Source of the DNA: Nelumbo lutea
Taxonomy: Eukaryota > Streptophyta > Magnoliopsida > Proteales > Nelumbonaceae
NCBI GenBank assembly: GCA_022828595.1
Contig: JAKGHH010000007.1
Span: 32,798,356-32,862,355, forward strand
Reading direction: 5' to 3'
Length of the DNA stretch: 64,000 nt
Part shown: positions 23,961 to 34,500 of the stretch, one piece after another
Numbering within the stretch: position 1 is the first letter of the stretch
Layout of the letters: each line of letters begins with the position of its first letter
Program-made: the position numbers and the translations under genes
The notes under the pieces: model-generated
Told to the model about the DNA's origin: nothing
What the model saw: only the letters and a program-made list of their open reading frames with translations
Databases searched by the model: none

Positions 23961-25739
23961 ATGTTCAGTGTCTTTCATCGGCAATGCCGATCTTCATTCT
24001 CACGGATGAAGCCATTTCTGTCATCTTCATTTTCTTCATCTTCTGATTTGACCCGTGAGAACAGAATCTCTCTCTATTGTCCAAGTCTTCTACCTCTCCA
24101 AACATGTCAAAGCTTGCGGCAACTCTTCCAAATCCAAGCCCACCTCATCACCTCCGGCCTCTTCCAAGACCCGTTTCCCGCCAGCCGGGTTTTGAAATTC
24201 TGTGCCGGTTCAGGTGACATTGATTACACGGTTTTGGTCTTTCGGCACATTGATTCTCCCGATACGTTTTGCTTCAATACAGTCATTAAAGCCTACTCTT
24301 GCAGCTCCATTCCACACCAAGCTATAGGCTTCTATTTCTTGAATTTGAGAGATGGGTTATTGCCCAATAGCTACACTTTTGTGTATCTTTTGAGATGTTG
24401 TGCAAAGGTGGTGCATTGCTCTGGAGTTGGTAAGAAATGCCATGGGCAGGTTGTTAAGAATGGTGCGGACAAAGTGATGCCAGTGCAGAACTGTTTGATA
24501 CATATGTATTCGAGTTTTGGTCGTGTTGACTGTGCTTGGAGGGTGTTTGATGGAATGTGTGATAGGGATTTGGTGTCCTGGAACTCCATGGTTGATGGAT
24601 TTGCTAGAGTGGGTGATTTGGTTGGTGCACGTAGGATGTTCGATATAATGCCTGAGAGAAATGTAATTTCTTGGAATACCATGATTGATGGATATTTGAA
24701 ATGTGGGAGTCCTGGCTGTGCGTTGAAGCTGTTTAGGGAGATGGAAAGGATGGGATTGAGAGGGAGTGATACGACGATGGTCATTGTTCTTACTGCATGT
24801 GGGAGGTCAGCGAGGCTGAAGGAAGGGAGATCTGTTCATGGATCTCTCATCAGAAGCTTCATGCAATCAAGTTTAATTCTTGACACTGCTTTAATTGACA
24901 TGTACAGTAAGTGCCAAAGAGTGGAACATGCAAGAACGGTGTTTGATGGGATGTCGGAGAGGAATTTGGTTTCTTGGAATGCAATGATATTGGGTCACTG
25001 TATTCATGGATGTCCACAAGATGGGCTTAATCTGTTTGCTGACATGGTAGGAACTGTAGGTCCCGGAGATAGATATAGTGAATACAATTGCTCATTGATA
25101 GGAAAAAGAGTTCTCCCTGATGAGGTTACCTTCATTGGTGTTTTATGTGCTTGTGCACGTGCTGGGTTGCTTTCGGAAGGAAAGGATTTCTTTAACATGA
25201 TGACTGGTGTATATGGTATAAAGCCCAAATTTGCACACTACTGGTGTCTGGCTAACCTCTATGCAAGTGTTGAACTAGTTCAGAAGGCGGAGGAAATATT
25301 GAGGAGCATAATGCTGGAAGATTGTGAAGATGAGTTGTCATATTCTTCAATTTGGAGTGGCTTTCTTGGGGCATGCCGCTTCCGAGGAGATGCAGATTGG
25401 GGGGAGCGTATTGCAAAACGCTTGATCGAGCTGGAGCCTCAGAATGCATCCCGATACACTTTATTATTGAACATCTATGCTGTAATGAACCGATGGGAAG
25501 ATGTTGCCAAGGTGAAGGAAATGATAAAGGAAAGAGGGTTTGGCAGAACGCCTGGATGTAGCCTTTTTGACTTGACCGAATTGGTTTACAAGTTCAAGTT
25601 AGGAGACAGATCACAAGAGGGGATGGAGGAGGTCTTCACAATGATGGAGGAACTGGCCCAGAGACTAAGGTTGTGTGGTACTAATTCCCCACCTGTGGGT
25701 GCTGAGTCTGCTGACAACAAGAAATGGTACCTGGAGTAA
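23961..25739 (+). CDS. Pentatricopeptide repeat protein, PLS class, E subgroup
   Basis: A single-exon, stop-free frame of 592 residues. Residues 1-35 are Ser/Arg/Phe-rich and could be an organellar targeting peptide. PPR units run from about 52 to 460, with motif pieces such as CFNTVIKAYSCSS (104-116), DLVSWNSMVDGFARVGDL (203-220), NVISWNTMIDGYLKCG (234-249), ALIDMYSKCQRVEHARTVFD (310-329), NLVSWNAMILGHCIHG (335-350) and PDEVTFIGVLCACARAGLL (386-404). An E-type tail follows at about 464-570 (WSGFLGACRFRGD, LEPQNASRYTLLLNIYA, GRTPGCSL). No DYW deaminase domain is present. Such proteins bind organellar RNA and often help C-to-U editing. It most resembles the At3g51320 type from memory, so orthology is a guess. 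No frameshift is seen and the length is normal. Confidence 0.92.
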   Translation: MFSVFHRQCRSSFSRMKPFLSSSFSSSSDLTRENRISLYCPSLLPLQTCQSLRQLFQIQAHLITSGLFQDPFPASRVLKFCAGSGDIDYTVLVFRHIDSPDTFCFNTVIKAYSCSSIPHQAIGFYFLNLRDGLLPNSYTFVYLLRCCAKVVHCSGVGKKCHGQVVKNGADKVMPVQNCLIHMYSSFGRVDCAWRVFDGMCDRDLVSWNSMVDGFARVGDLVGARRMFDIMPERNVISWNTMIDGYLKCGSPGCALKLFREMERMGLRGSDTTMVIVLTACGRSARLKEGRSVHGSLIRSFMQSSLILDTALIDMYSKCQRVEHARTVFDGMSERNLVSWNAMILGHCIHGCPQDGLNLFADMVGTVGPGDRYSEYNCSLIGKRVLPDEVTFIGVLCACARAGLLSEGKDFFNMMTGVYGIKPKFAHYWCLANLYASVELVQKAEEILRSIMLEDCEDELSYSSIWSGFLGACRFRGDADWGERIAKRLIELEPQNASRYTLLLNIYAVMNRWEDVAKVKEMIKERGFGRTPGCSLFDLTELVYKFKLGDRSQEGMEEVFTMMEELAQRLRLCGTNSPPVGAESADNKKWYLE

Positions 25740-26784
25740 AAAGAATAGTGCATAACTGTGATCCTCACATATGTAAGTCAGGGTTGCCCTCTTGTTTCTT
25801 GTGTCAATCTTAATTTAATTGTTTTGTTTAAGCTCAATTCTTTTGTTCAAATAATTTAGGAAATAATTTATGACCCACCAACATTTAGCATACCATTTCT
25901 TGGTGAGTTCTTGTGATTTTTCTGAGCAAGATAAGATGCCCTCCAAAAGGCCCAAATGGGTTGATGAACTGTCAGAAACAGGGACTCCCTGACTTGGTAA
26001 TGTACTGTTTGGTGGACCCTGAATTGTTTAGTGTTTTTGATTCTTTCCCAGCTATTTACTTATTTCTATAGTTTCAAATATGAAGTATAGGATACAGTTG
26101 TCTTTGTAATCAACTATGCAACTGTTGCTAATTAATCATTTGTAAGATGCATGGCTTGTAAAACTTCGTTGAATTGTTTCTCATTGTCTCTATTGTTTCT
26201 TGATTCTTTGTTGTTGCTTTTTGATTTGCAGTGTTTGATTTATCCTTTGTTGTTCAGGTTGTTTGCAATGACATGCAACTCAATAGCCATGTTTGTAATT
26301 TCGTTTTTCACTTTCTTCTACACAATTCTTCCATATTTTCCATGCTTTTCTCAGTTACGGATCACATTCATTTATCTACTAAACATTAGCAAAGGTATTT
26401 AGCCATAACGGAAGAATGTCCATATCCACAGCTATCAGCTACTATATTGGCCAATATTCCTTCAAGATGGTGGCTTTAGGTAATGTAACAAATTGTATAC
26501 GAACACTTATGAATACCTAAGTTGTGGTGTCAATTTTGCAGCTTCCGTTTGGATTTACATGTGTTAAAACATGGTTGCTTTAAGCGGTCATCCCACCATG
26601 GTTCAGTTTCCACATTGCATATGAGATTTCCAAGCCAGAGACCTGTAGGATCATTTAAATTTCCTAACCAACTATCAAACTCATTTAGGCTGCTAAAAAA
26701 TTTGGTGGAGCTCAGAGCTATATGATTATGATAGTCTCATTAGGTTGCTTGTCTTAAGATCTACTTTTGATCCATCATTGCAAA
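25740..26784. other. 3' flank of the PPR gene, no other gene recognised
   Basis: This may include the 3' UTR. The sequence is T-rich with intron-like pyrimidine runs followed by CAG (for example TTTTGCAG at about 26536-26543), so spliced UTR exons are possible. I recognise no coding motif. Confidence 0.4.
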
Positions 26785-26886
26785 CAGGCTCTCTGTGTCT
26801 GCAGGGGTAGGACTGCGTGCATCTGTGCCTCCCCAGACCCCACATTGGTGGGAGCCTCATGCACTGGGCTGCCCTATCTAGTTTTG
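26785..26886 (+). mobile_element. Au-SINE-like fragment
   Basis: The run GGGGTAGGACTGCGTGCATC, then CCTCCCCAGACCCC, then GGTGGGAGCCTCATGCACTG and GGCTGCCC matches the conserved 3' half of the plant Au SINE as I remember it. The tRNA-derived head with A and B boxes is not obvious upstream, so this looks 5'-truncated. A related minus-strand piece occurs at about 48549-48605. Confidence 0.65.
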
Positions 26887-26989
26887 ATCCATCAGATGGT
26901 GGACCATGAAAAATCCATCCCCATCCATTTGTTGCATGTATTTGGAATGGTTCTCTTTGTTTGGGTGCAGGTGGAACTATCTGCCGAAT

Positions 26990-27867
26990 ATGACAAATAT
27001 GTTTAGTTGTTTACTCCAATAAGATTTGTATGGCCAAAGAAGAGAGGTAGAACTATGTGGAGATGTACAAGGGCTGCAATAATTTGGATGGTTTGGGAAG
27101 AAAGAAATGCAAGAATTTTCAAGGAACTGCAATAATTTGGATGGTTTGGGAAGAAAGAAATGCAAGAATTTTCAAGGAAAAGGAAAGAACCAAGGACGCT
27201 TTATTGAATGCATTATTGCTAGAGTGTCTCATTGGATAAAATCATTGGTAAGTTTTTCATTAGCAAGTGGAAAGAAGCGGCTGAAACATCCAATACTAAA
27301 GATATTACCTCTCCTTATTGGTCTCCACTGCATAGAGGTTTCATTGAGCTCAATTTTGATGGCAGCTACATGGAAAACCTAGGGAACTCAGGGGTGGGAG
27401 GAGTGTCTAGAAATGAAGACAGCAAATTCACTTTTGGCTTTTGAGGCATGATTGGTGTAGGTGACTCATTAAGGGCTGAAGCCATGGCTTTGATGGAAGG
27501 AGTGTGAAGGGCAAGGAATATGAATATAAAAAAGCTAATAGTTGAAGGGGATTCTAAGCTCAAGTTGGCCGTGGAATGGTTACAAAGTAGGGAAGCGAAG
27601 GTGTGGGAGTACAGGAATGAAATGAAAAAAGTTCAGATGGTTGATCAAAGACATGAAAGTAAGGTTCCAATGGGTAAAAAGGGCAGCTAATAATTTAGCA
27701 GATTTTTTGGATAAACAAGGGTTGGGGAGAGATCAAATGTTTTGGGCACACATGTAAGAAAATAAAAGGGGAGAGATAAGAGGTTTTATCTCTCTTTGTT
27801 TGATTGTACTCATTTACAATTGTCTTTAATTAATAAATTCATGGTTATTGATCATAAAAAAGTAGGA
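26990..27867 (+). mobile_element. LINE (L1-like) 3' fragment with RNase H tail
   Basis: The translated + strand shows WMVWEERNARIFKE, then LNFDGSYMENLGNSGVGGV, then SLRAEAMALMEGV and IVEGDSKLKLAVEWL. This is the C-terminal end of plant L1 ORF2 with its RNase H-like domain. It ends in a tail with AATAAATTCATGG and a short A run at about 27856-27861. A perfect 53-bp tandem duplication (27074-27126 and 27127-27179) shifts the frame, and further stops follow. It is 5'-truncated and inactive. Confidence 0.8.
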
Positions 27868-28315
27868 AGGTTTTGATCTGGGTCTTTCTGTCTTGTAGAT
27901 TTTGAAAATTGACATTTTCATATCTTTCCTCAGGCGTTAGGTCTCAATCTAATATGCAATATGTAGAGATCTTCCTTATATAAGCATTCAATGTGGTCAA
28001 GCATAACTGTTATCTTTCTTTGGGGAATATAGTTGGTTTGGCATTTTTAGTACATGCAGAAGCTAGATCTTATTGGTTTCCAACCTTGTACATGACATAA
28101 CAAATAATGAGTTGTGTGTGGCTGATGAGGGTTCCAGCAGGTTCCAAGCTGAATATGGAGCTAGCTGGAATTCTTGGCATGATCTCACTTAATGTGATTC
28201 AAATGTGGTCTAATCTCTGGTTCATTGTTGGTTTCTTCTTCAGTTATTTTCTTAAAGCACTTGCTATTTCTGGGATCACTTGGGGGGTCACTGGCCGCTG
28301 CATTGGCTTCTCTAA

Positions 28316-28520
28316 GGGGCTGTTTGATGACAGCTGAAGTAGCTGAACTGAAATGCTTATTGTTTTGTCTTTTAGTGAATAAGTTTTTTAAGGAGGTTGT
28401 GAGCTCCTTCATGGTTGAAGCTGAAGTTTGGTAGGTTACTATACCATTGATTATTTTATCCACTAAAAGACAGCAATAAGTCCTTTAGTTCAGCAACTTC
28501 AGCTATTATCAAATGGCCCC
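28316..28520. mobile_element. Tourist-like MITE, 205 bp
   Basis: The left end GGGGCTGTTTGATGACAGC and the right end, inverted, GGGGCCATTTGATAATAGC extend into AGCTGAAGTWGCTGAACT, giving about 40-bp arms. The flanks TAA (28313-28315) and TAG (28521-28523) fit a 3-bp PIF/Harbinger-type target duplication with one change. It is non-coding. Confidence 0.7.
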
Positions 28521-29099
28521 TAGTTAAAGACATGATTGTGCTGGCAACGTTACATGTCTCAACTCTTCATTGGTTGATTTCACTTCTATATTGGCAACAA
28601 GTTCAAGCTTTGGCATCCATATGGTGCTCTTTTAGATAAAAAAAAAGTCTTGTTTTTGGGTTTAATGGTTAAAATATTTTCTTACAATCCCTGTGTGAGA
28701 CCATTGTCCAGGTTTATCAAATTGGTTCTAGGCAACAGGGATCATATTCTGTTCTGATGGAACCTGTGACGTGGAGACCAACCCCTGCGTGAGGTTTTCC
28801 CCACCCTCTTTGCAGTTGCTGCAAATAAAGAAGCTAAGATGGCAGATTATGGGGTGGTGTCTGAAGGAGGTACAGCAGGGCGTTCTCTATTTAGATGCAA
28901 CCTGCAAAAGTGGGAGGTTCAGGACTTCCTATCACTAATGACTTGTCTTTGACCTGTTCATCTTCACCTGGCTCTCAGGATTCAAAATGGGGACTGGAGA
29001 TGGTTCAGATGTTTTCTCTGTTAAATGAAATCATGTTATCGGTGTTTATCTGGCTCTCAGCTCCAGCCCGCCCCTTGGAGGTGGATCTGGAATATTAAG
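28521..29099. other. Intergenic between a MITE and a LINE, nothing firm
   Basis: There is no gene. The stretch may include degraded LINE sequence near its right end, but no motif can be read until about 29100. Confidence 0.35.
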
Positions 29100-29710
29100 G
29101 TGGCAAGGTCAGTTTCTCCTTGTGGACTACTATAGGTTTCCAACTATTGATCACCTGATCCATAAGGGTTTGAACATCCAAAATGTTTGCTGTGTGGGGC
29201 CGTGGAGGAATAAGTGGGCCATATTTTCTTATATTGTTGGTGTCCTGGATTTGAGCTCATTTATTTGGATGTTCCAGCAGTCTTGGGTTGTCCCAATGAA
29301 TTTACACTCTCCTCCAGTCCTGGTTTGGTGGGGGCTTGATTAACAGAGGTGCCAAACTTTGGAGATTGCTTCCTTTTGCAGTCTGTTGGACCATTTGGGA
29401 GGAGCATAATAGAAGAATATTTGAATCAAAATCCTTTCCTCTGATGGTGGTGATCTTGAGTAAAATAGAGGGGCTGCTCTTCCAATGGGTTGGGTCTTCA
29501 AGTGATTTCAATGGTTTATATTTTGACCAACTCAGCTCAAATTGGTCCTTGTTTATTTTATTCGAAGTGGTAGTTCTTGTGTATTGGTATAATGTATATC
29601 TTGTAGATGGCATACTGAATATGTGGTATTCTTTTTGTACATGCTTTTCTTTCGGGGGGGGGGGTGCTTCCCTCTTTAATACAATATACAGTTACTTTTA
29701 ATTTTTTTTT
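29100..29710 (+). mobile_element. LINE (L1-like) 3' fragment
   Basis: The + strand reads VDYYRFPTIDHLIHKGLNI (zinc-binding region of a non-LTR reverse transcriptase). After a frame change it reads KLWRLLPFAVCWTIWEEHNR and RIFESKSF, a very common plant L1 ORF2 C-terminal phrase. A TTTAATACAATATACAG tail lies near 29676-29692. Frames are broken and only the last part of ORF2 remains. Confidence 0.75.
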
Positions 29711-29879
29711 TCTTACAATCCTTCATTGATATTCCATTCTGTTGACATGTATATCTCTCACTACAAAATAAGAAATTTTGTCTGCTGATCCCAACTATAA
29801 TGGTACCTTGCCTCTTAACCATGTTATGGTACCTTTTATATTAGTGGTCTGCATAATTCAATCTCTACATAAAAAATAA

Positions 29880-31043
29880 AGTTGGGATGAAGCTGAGAAG
29901 GGTATAATTCAAGGAAATAAGAGAGCTGTGGAGAAGAGTAATTCAAGCTAAATATGGAACTAGGAGTTTCGGCTGGGATCCTGGAACTTCCAATCATACT
30001 TATAGCTGTTCTGTTTGAAAGGGGATTGAAAAAAGCCTACAAACAATTCTCTAAAGGAGTGAGGTTCAAAGTAGGGATGTAACTTAGGTAAAGTTTTGGA
30101 GGGATGTAAGGTGTGAAAGTGGGCTGCTGATGGAGGCATTCCCAATTCTTTTTGATTTGGCCACAGACAAGGAGGCCAGGGTGGCAGACTATGCTTTCTC
30201 AGGATGGGAATGTAGTTGGGGCTCCCCAATTTTGGAGAAATTTGAACAACTGGGAGGTGGACTACATGGTGGGGATGTTTCACTTACCTTACAACACTCA
30301 AGTGGAGTTTGGGAGACCTGATAGAAGAGTGTGGGAGTGAGACATATTAGTAAAATTTATTGTGAAATCTTTCTGCAAGTATCTCACAAATTCTGAAGAT
30401 CCATCAGTCTCAGCTGACATTATTATGTGCAAAAATGTCCCCTCAAAGGTTCCTTTCTTTGTATGGACTGCTTACCTGAATAGGATTTTCACAAAGGACA
30501 ATTTGTTGAGAAAGGGTATGTTGCTGGATTCCGAAACATGTGCACTTTGAAATGAGCACACGGAGTCGGTGAATCAACTTCTTGTGCATTGCAGGTCCTC
30601 CTATGAAGTTTGGTCCAAGGTTTGGGGTCTGTTCGAAGTGAATAGCTGCTACCCTGAATCTGTGGCAGATTTTGTAAAAAGATGGAAAATAGGAGGTCTA
30701 AGCAAGGCGGGAAAGACGGCATGAAATATGGTTCCAGCAGTGGTTTTTTGGTGCATCTGACAAGAAAGATGCTAGGAGTTTTAAAAACAAAAGCAACTCT
30801 AGTAATCCTATATTCCAAAGGATACTAGGAAAGTTCTTTTCTTGGTTAGCCAACCATAAGATGTTCAAACATAGGGGCTTTAATTCCTTGTGTATATGAC
30901 AATCTTTTTGTAAACAAACAGGGTTTGGGGTCGTTGTAATTCTTGGGCAGATACCGTACATTCCCTATGTACATCTTGTTGTACAGGGATCTTTTTGTCT
31001 TATTTTGATTAATACAATGCAACACTTTGCCTTCTTTAAAATA
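29880..31043 (+). mobile_element. LINE (L1-like) fragment, ORF2 C-terminal part
   Basis: Readable + strand phrases are LRRVIQAKYGTRSFGWDPG, KVPFFVWTAYLNRIFTKDNL, LLRKGMLLDSETCAL and VNQLLVHCRSSYEVWSKVW. These are the zinc-binding (zf-RVT) region after the reverse transcriptase domain, with many stops between. The 3' end is a TTTTGATTAATACAATGC tail at about 31004-31021. The right boundary is near 31043. Confidence 0.75.
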
Positions 31044-31267
31044 ATGGTACATGAAGCTGAGAATTCTATTAATAATCCATTCTAGTAAAATTTATCACTT
31101 TCTTTTTTTTTTCTCTTTTATAAGAGGTGATCCATTGGTACCAGCTCTAGAATGTTGTACAAGTGTCATGAGAAGGCTTTTCCTTTCTAATTCAGAGCAA
31201 TGGTGCCTTGTTGACCATGGATCATATGGGAAAGCTTAGCCTTGTATTTCCCTGCTTATACTTTCTT

Positions 31268-31780
31268 GTTTTTTTTTTATCAATAACAGATTCATTATAT
31301 TCATTGAAACATCAAACTAATTACAGCATGGAAGACAAACACTCTTATCTTCCGAATACAACTTAAACCCTCCAAAGAGGGAAAAGGAAAAAAGAAACGG
31401 TTAAGTTACAACTTAGCCCAAAACATTGTTTCCCTTTCTATCCCTTGTTTAGCTAACCCATCAGCTAAAGAATTAGCTGATCTCTTAACCCAGCCCATCC
31501 TGATTTCCTTCCCCCACACTAGCCACCTGAATTTCCTCTTCTCATTTCTGTAGTTCCATAAGCCACAGTTGTCTTTAATCAGTCACCCTATCACCACCTC
31601 CGAGTCCCCTTCAATTAAGAGTCTTCTAACATTCATCTCCTTGGCTTTCTGAACTCCTTCCATAACTGCCAAGATCTCAGCTCTAAGGGAATCCCCCACA
31701 CCAATTGGGCCTGAGAACAGGGCAGAGATGATCCCATTCTCATCCCTTAAAACACCTCCAATCCCTGATTGTCCAGGATT
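31268..31780 (-). mobile_element. 5'-truncated LINE with 15-bp target duplication
   Basis: The minus strand encodes the end of L1 ORF2: GVLRDENGIISALFSGPIG, GDSLRAEILAVMEGVQKAKE, RRLLIEGDSEVV and KRSANSLADGLAKQGIE, then a 3' tail and an A run (a T run on the + strand from 31269). The 15-mer TGCTTATACTTTCTT flanks it exactly at 31253-31267 and 31781-31795, a textbook LINE target duplication. The length is 513 bp. It interrupts the decayed exon of unknown identity. Confidence 0.85.
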
Positions 31781-32106
31781 TGCTTATACTTTCTTATCAT
31801 ACTGGGGCATCAGCATATTTCTTTTTTTTTTTTTTTTTTTTGAAGAATCAGAATAAAAATTTGAGTCTTCTAACATTCATCTCCTTGGCTTTCTGAACTC
31901 CTTCCATAACTGCCAAGATCTCAGCTCTAAGGGAATCCCCCACACCAATTGGGCCTGAGAACAGGGCAGAGATGATCCCATTCTCATCCCTTAAAACACC
32001 TCCAATCCCTGATTGTCCAGGATTTGCTTATACTTTCTTATCATACTGGGGCATCAGCATATTTCTTTTTTTTTTTTTTTTTTTTTGAAGAATCAGAATA
32101 AAAATT
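31619..32106. repeat. Tandem duplication, 244-bp unit x2
   Basis: The block from GAGTCTTCTAACATTC to GAATCAGAATAAAAATTT occurs at 31619-31862 and again immediately at 31863-32106. By eye the copies are identical except for one base in the long T run. The unit spans the 5' part of the LINE, its right target duplication, 27 bp of host sequence and the start of the next LINE, so it arose after both insertions. The near identity suggests a recent event or an assembly artefact. Confidence 0.85.
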
Positions 32107-32195
32107 TCATTAAAATAGAAAAGAGTCATACAACCGGGGGGTGTTAAGATAGCACTCAACCTAGAAAACAAGCTGATTACACTGCACTAGAAAAA
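32067..32195 (-). mobile_element. Short 5'-truncated LINE tail
   Basis: A 20-base T run on the + strand is followed by the reverse complement of a typical LINE 3' UTR end (minus strand: TTTTAATGAAATTTTTATTC). The flanks TCAGCATATTTCT (32054-32066) and TCAGGGTATTTCT (32196-32208) match at 11 of 13 positions, consistent with a LINE target duplication. It contains no coding sequence. Confidence 0.65.
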
Positions 32196-32706
32196 TCAGG
32201 GTATTTCTATTGATTCAACTGTAGCAGGTCATTTGGAGTCTCATATTCATACTGTACGCAAAGACTTGGATATGCAAGGACAAATCTCTATGTCCATCTT
32301 TCTTCTCCAACTGTGCCACTTTCCATGGCAGATGAAGTTAAAATGAGGATTAATGAAGAAAGGCCAAATGAAAGTTCTGTTATAAGGTGAAGATTTTGCC
32401 CATCAAAGCAGCAAGGTTCAGATTCTATTAGCAGGCTAAACTCAGTAACCATGAACCAGTTTATGGAGGTGGCAAGTCCGTTTGCAAGTTCTGAAGGCTG
32501 TGCTGATATCTCACAAGTCAGTGCAGGCATGCAGACATCTCAGAAAATTGTTGCTGATTGTTCCAATAAATTAGTTCAAAGTGCAGACTCTGAAATCCTT
32601 GTGAAGATCCAATCTGCTATTGGAGAGCACTTATCCCTGCTGACTTGGATGTTAAACAAGAAAAAGGTTTTTTTGGGGATCAATTGTCCAAACCTGCTGA
32701 CTTAGA

Positions 32707-33920
32707 TGTTAAACAAGAAAATTTTAGCACCTGCTGTTCCCATTCATTCATCCCCAGTAAATAATACAAAACGAGAGGCGCCATCTTATGGTGTTTTTCT
32801 CTATGAAACAAAGGGTTCCTCTCATTTTTATTTTCTATTTCTTTACGGCGAGTCAGTAATGGATTGAGGTCATTTCAGGATACAAGGAAATGAATTGATT
32901 TGCTTTATTTTTTCCCCCCTTAACAACCCTCAGCTAATTCATTTCAGATGTCTTTGGAATCATTAGTGGACATTTATTAGCAGTGAGAAAAACCTGTTAT
33001 TAGTTTAGATTTCATTGGGCCAGTGGTGAATAAATTCTTTCTTTTCATTTTTTTTTTGGTAAAAAAAGTAAGGTGTTGAGATTGGGCTGATGATATTTGT
33101 TTTTTATTTTTAAAGTTTAGCTAGAGTTATTGGGCCTAAGGTCCATTAGTTTACATTTAGTTAAGAGTGTTTACTTGTATTAGCCAACTTACTAAGGGTA
33201 TACTTGTCATTGTATTCATTTTTAATTATGAGTTTATAAGATAGTGAAAGGGGCGACCAGATCACTTTTTTTTGGCTTCTCCCCATTCTCTTCAACCTTT
33301 CTCTTCTTCTCTTCTTTGCACAAACCTTTCTTTTTCTTCTTTTTATCACATATTTCAAATCAGATCACATTTATTGCACTTTCAACTTACGGGTTTCAGA
33401 AACCTTTGAAACTATCAACTGTATGAATTAAACAGAGCCTTCGTCTCTATAGTTCTCAATATCATCTACAGTAGTGAATTTTGTAACAGTGTATGTTTTA
33501 ATTCGTATACTGTTGACACTGGGGTTGACTGACGATGTTTACATGCTTTGATCATATCCAATGTTCCAGAACTTAGCTATCATTTTCTGTGTTTTACTCG
33601 TTTACCTAATTCAAACATCCCCAGTTCAAAGAAATTAGCCCTTTCTATTTGTTATTTGCACTGAATCTGAAGCATGGCCAAATATGATCCGTCTTATCAG
33701 GTGATACCCAATTAATAATCAATTTAGGACTGGATCTGATATTATAGATCCTATAGGGTCTGGTTTAGGACTGGGTCTAAATAGTTGTCTTATCGGTTTG
33801 GTACTGGTTCCCACCCTGTCTGGGACCAGACTCAACCCATAGACAGCTATACTTATCTGGGGTTCTCTATGGTCCATGGCAGAATCTACATAATAGCATG
33901 CAGTGGCACAAAAGTGTCAT
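32707..33920. other. Intron-like or intergenic, nothing recognised
   Basis: No coding or repeat signature could be supported. Short phrases such as GGTCTGGTTTAGGACTGGGTC (33756 onward) repeat loosely and may belong to a worn MITE. The stretch may be intron of the decayed gene. Confidence 0.4.
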
Positions 33921-34287
33921 TAAGGCTGTGTTTGGTAAGACTGTGAATGCAAATATGTACGATTCATGAAAAATCAAAGTTGGTTTGGTTTTGCATTGAT
34001 AAATTTTGTATTCTTACCAAACATATTTGTTGTGATGGGTGCAAACATGAATTGTAAGACTGGAATCAGTCTTTTTTACATTAACCAACTTTGAGTGCAA
34101 AGTTTGCATTCATTTTTTGGAAACAAATTTTGCTCCCATTTTGAATGCAAATATGTCAGAAAAATAAATAAATTTGCTTTCATTTTTAGTATAAAAACTT
34201 ATTCTTACGAAATGCCTGCAAAATTGAACTGGAATATAAACTCACTTCGGTTCAGCGTTTGCACTCTTACGAAACGCTGCCTAGAGC
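33921..34287. mobile_element. Probable Tourist-like MITE
   Basis: The left end AGGCTGTGTTTGGTAAGACTG and the right end, inverted, AGGCAGCGTTTCGTAAGAGTG match over about 28 bases. Internal GAATGCAAATATG words repeat. The 3-bp target duplication is not clear (TTA on the left, AGA on the right). Assignment rests on the ends alone. Confidence 0.5.
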
Positions 34288-34500
34288 ATCTGATATTGCA
34301 TCAGTAAAACATCTGCTGCTCATTGTTAGGAGCCTCAAATTTTGAACTCATGAATTACAGCTATTATCATTTTGCCAAAAGTTGGTTTTTTGTTTTTCCT
34401 CTTGTGCTTTCTATATGATTGATTTACATTTAACAATTGCAATCTACAGTTAGAGTCAAATTTGTGCCACATTGCAATTTCAGAAGAATGATTTAAACAG

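Larger units (their letters stand above)
31110..32706 (+). pseudogene. Unidentified decayed coding exon, split by two LINEs
   Basis: With the LINE insertions (31268-31780 and 32067-32195) and one copy of the 244-bp duplication left out, a single + frame runs from about 31110 to 32706. Phrases include GDPLVPALECCTSVMRRLF, SNSEQWCLVDHGSYGKA, SYHTGASAYFY, SPTVPLSMADEVKMRINEE and SADSEILVKIQSAIGEHL. Three in-frame stops break it: TAG at 31237-31239, TGA at about 32210 and TGA at about 32393. Two are where CGA could have become TGA. The composition is that of a real protein, but I do not recognise the family. It lies 1.8 kb upstream of the PTM-like remnant on the same strand and might be part of the same lost gene. 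Confidence 0.5.

Noticed and set aside
29960..30340. Minus- and plus-strand frames around 30.0-30.3 kb as small genes
   Set aside because: The + strand reads as LINE ORF2 linker with stops; the minus-strand frame is its shadow.
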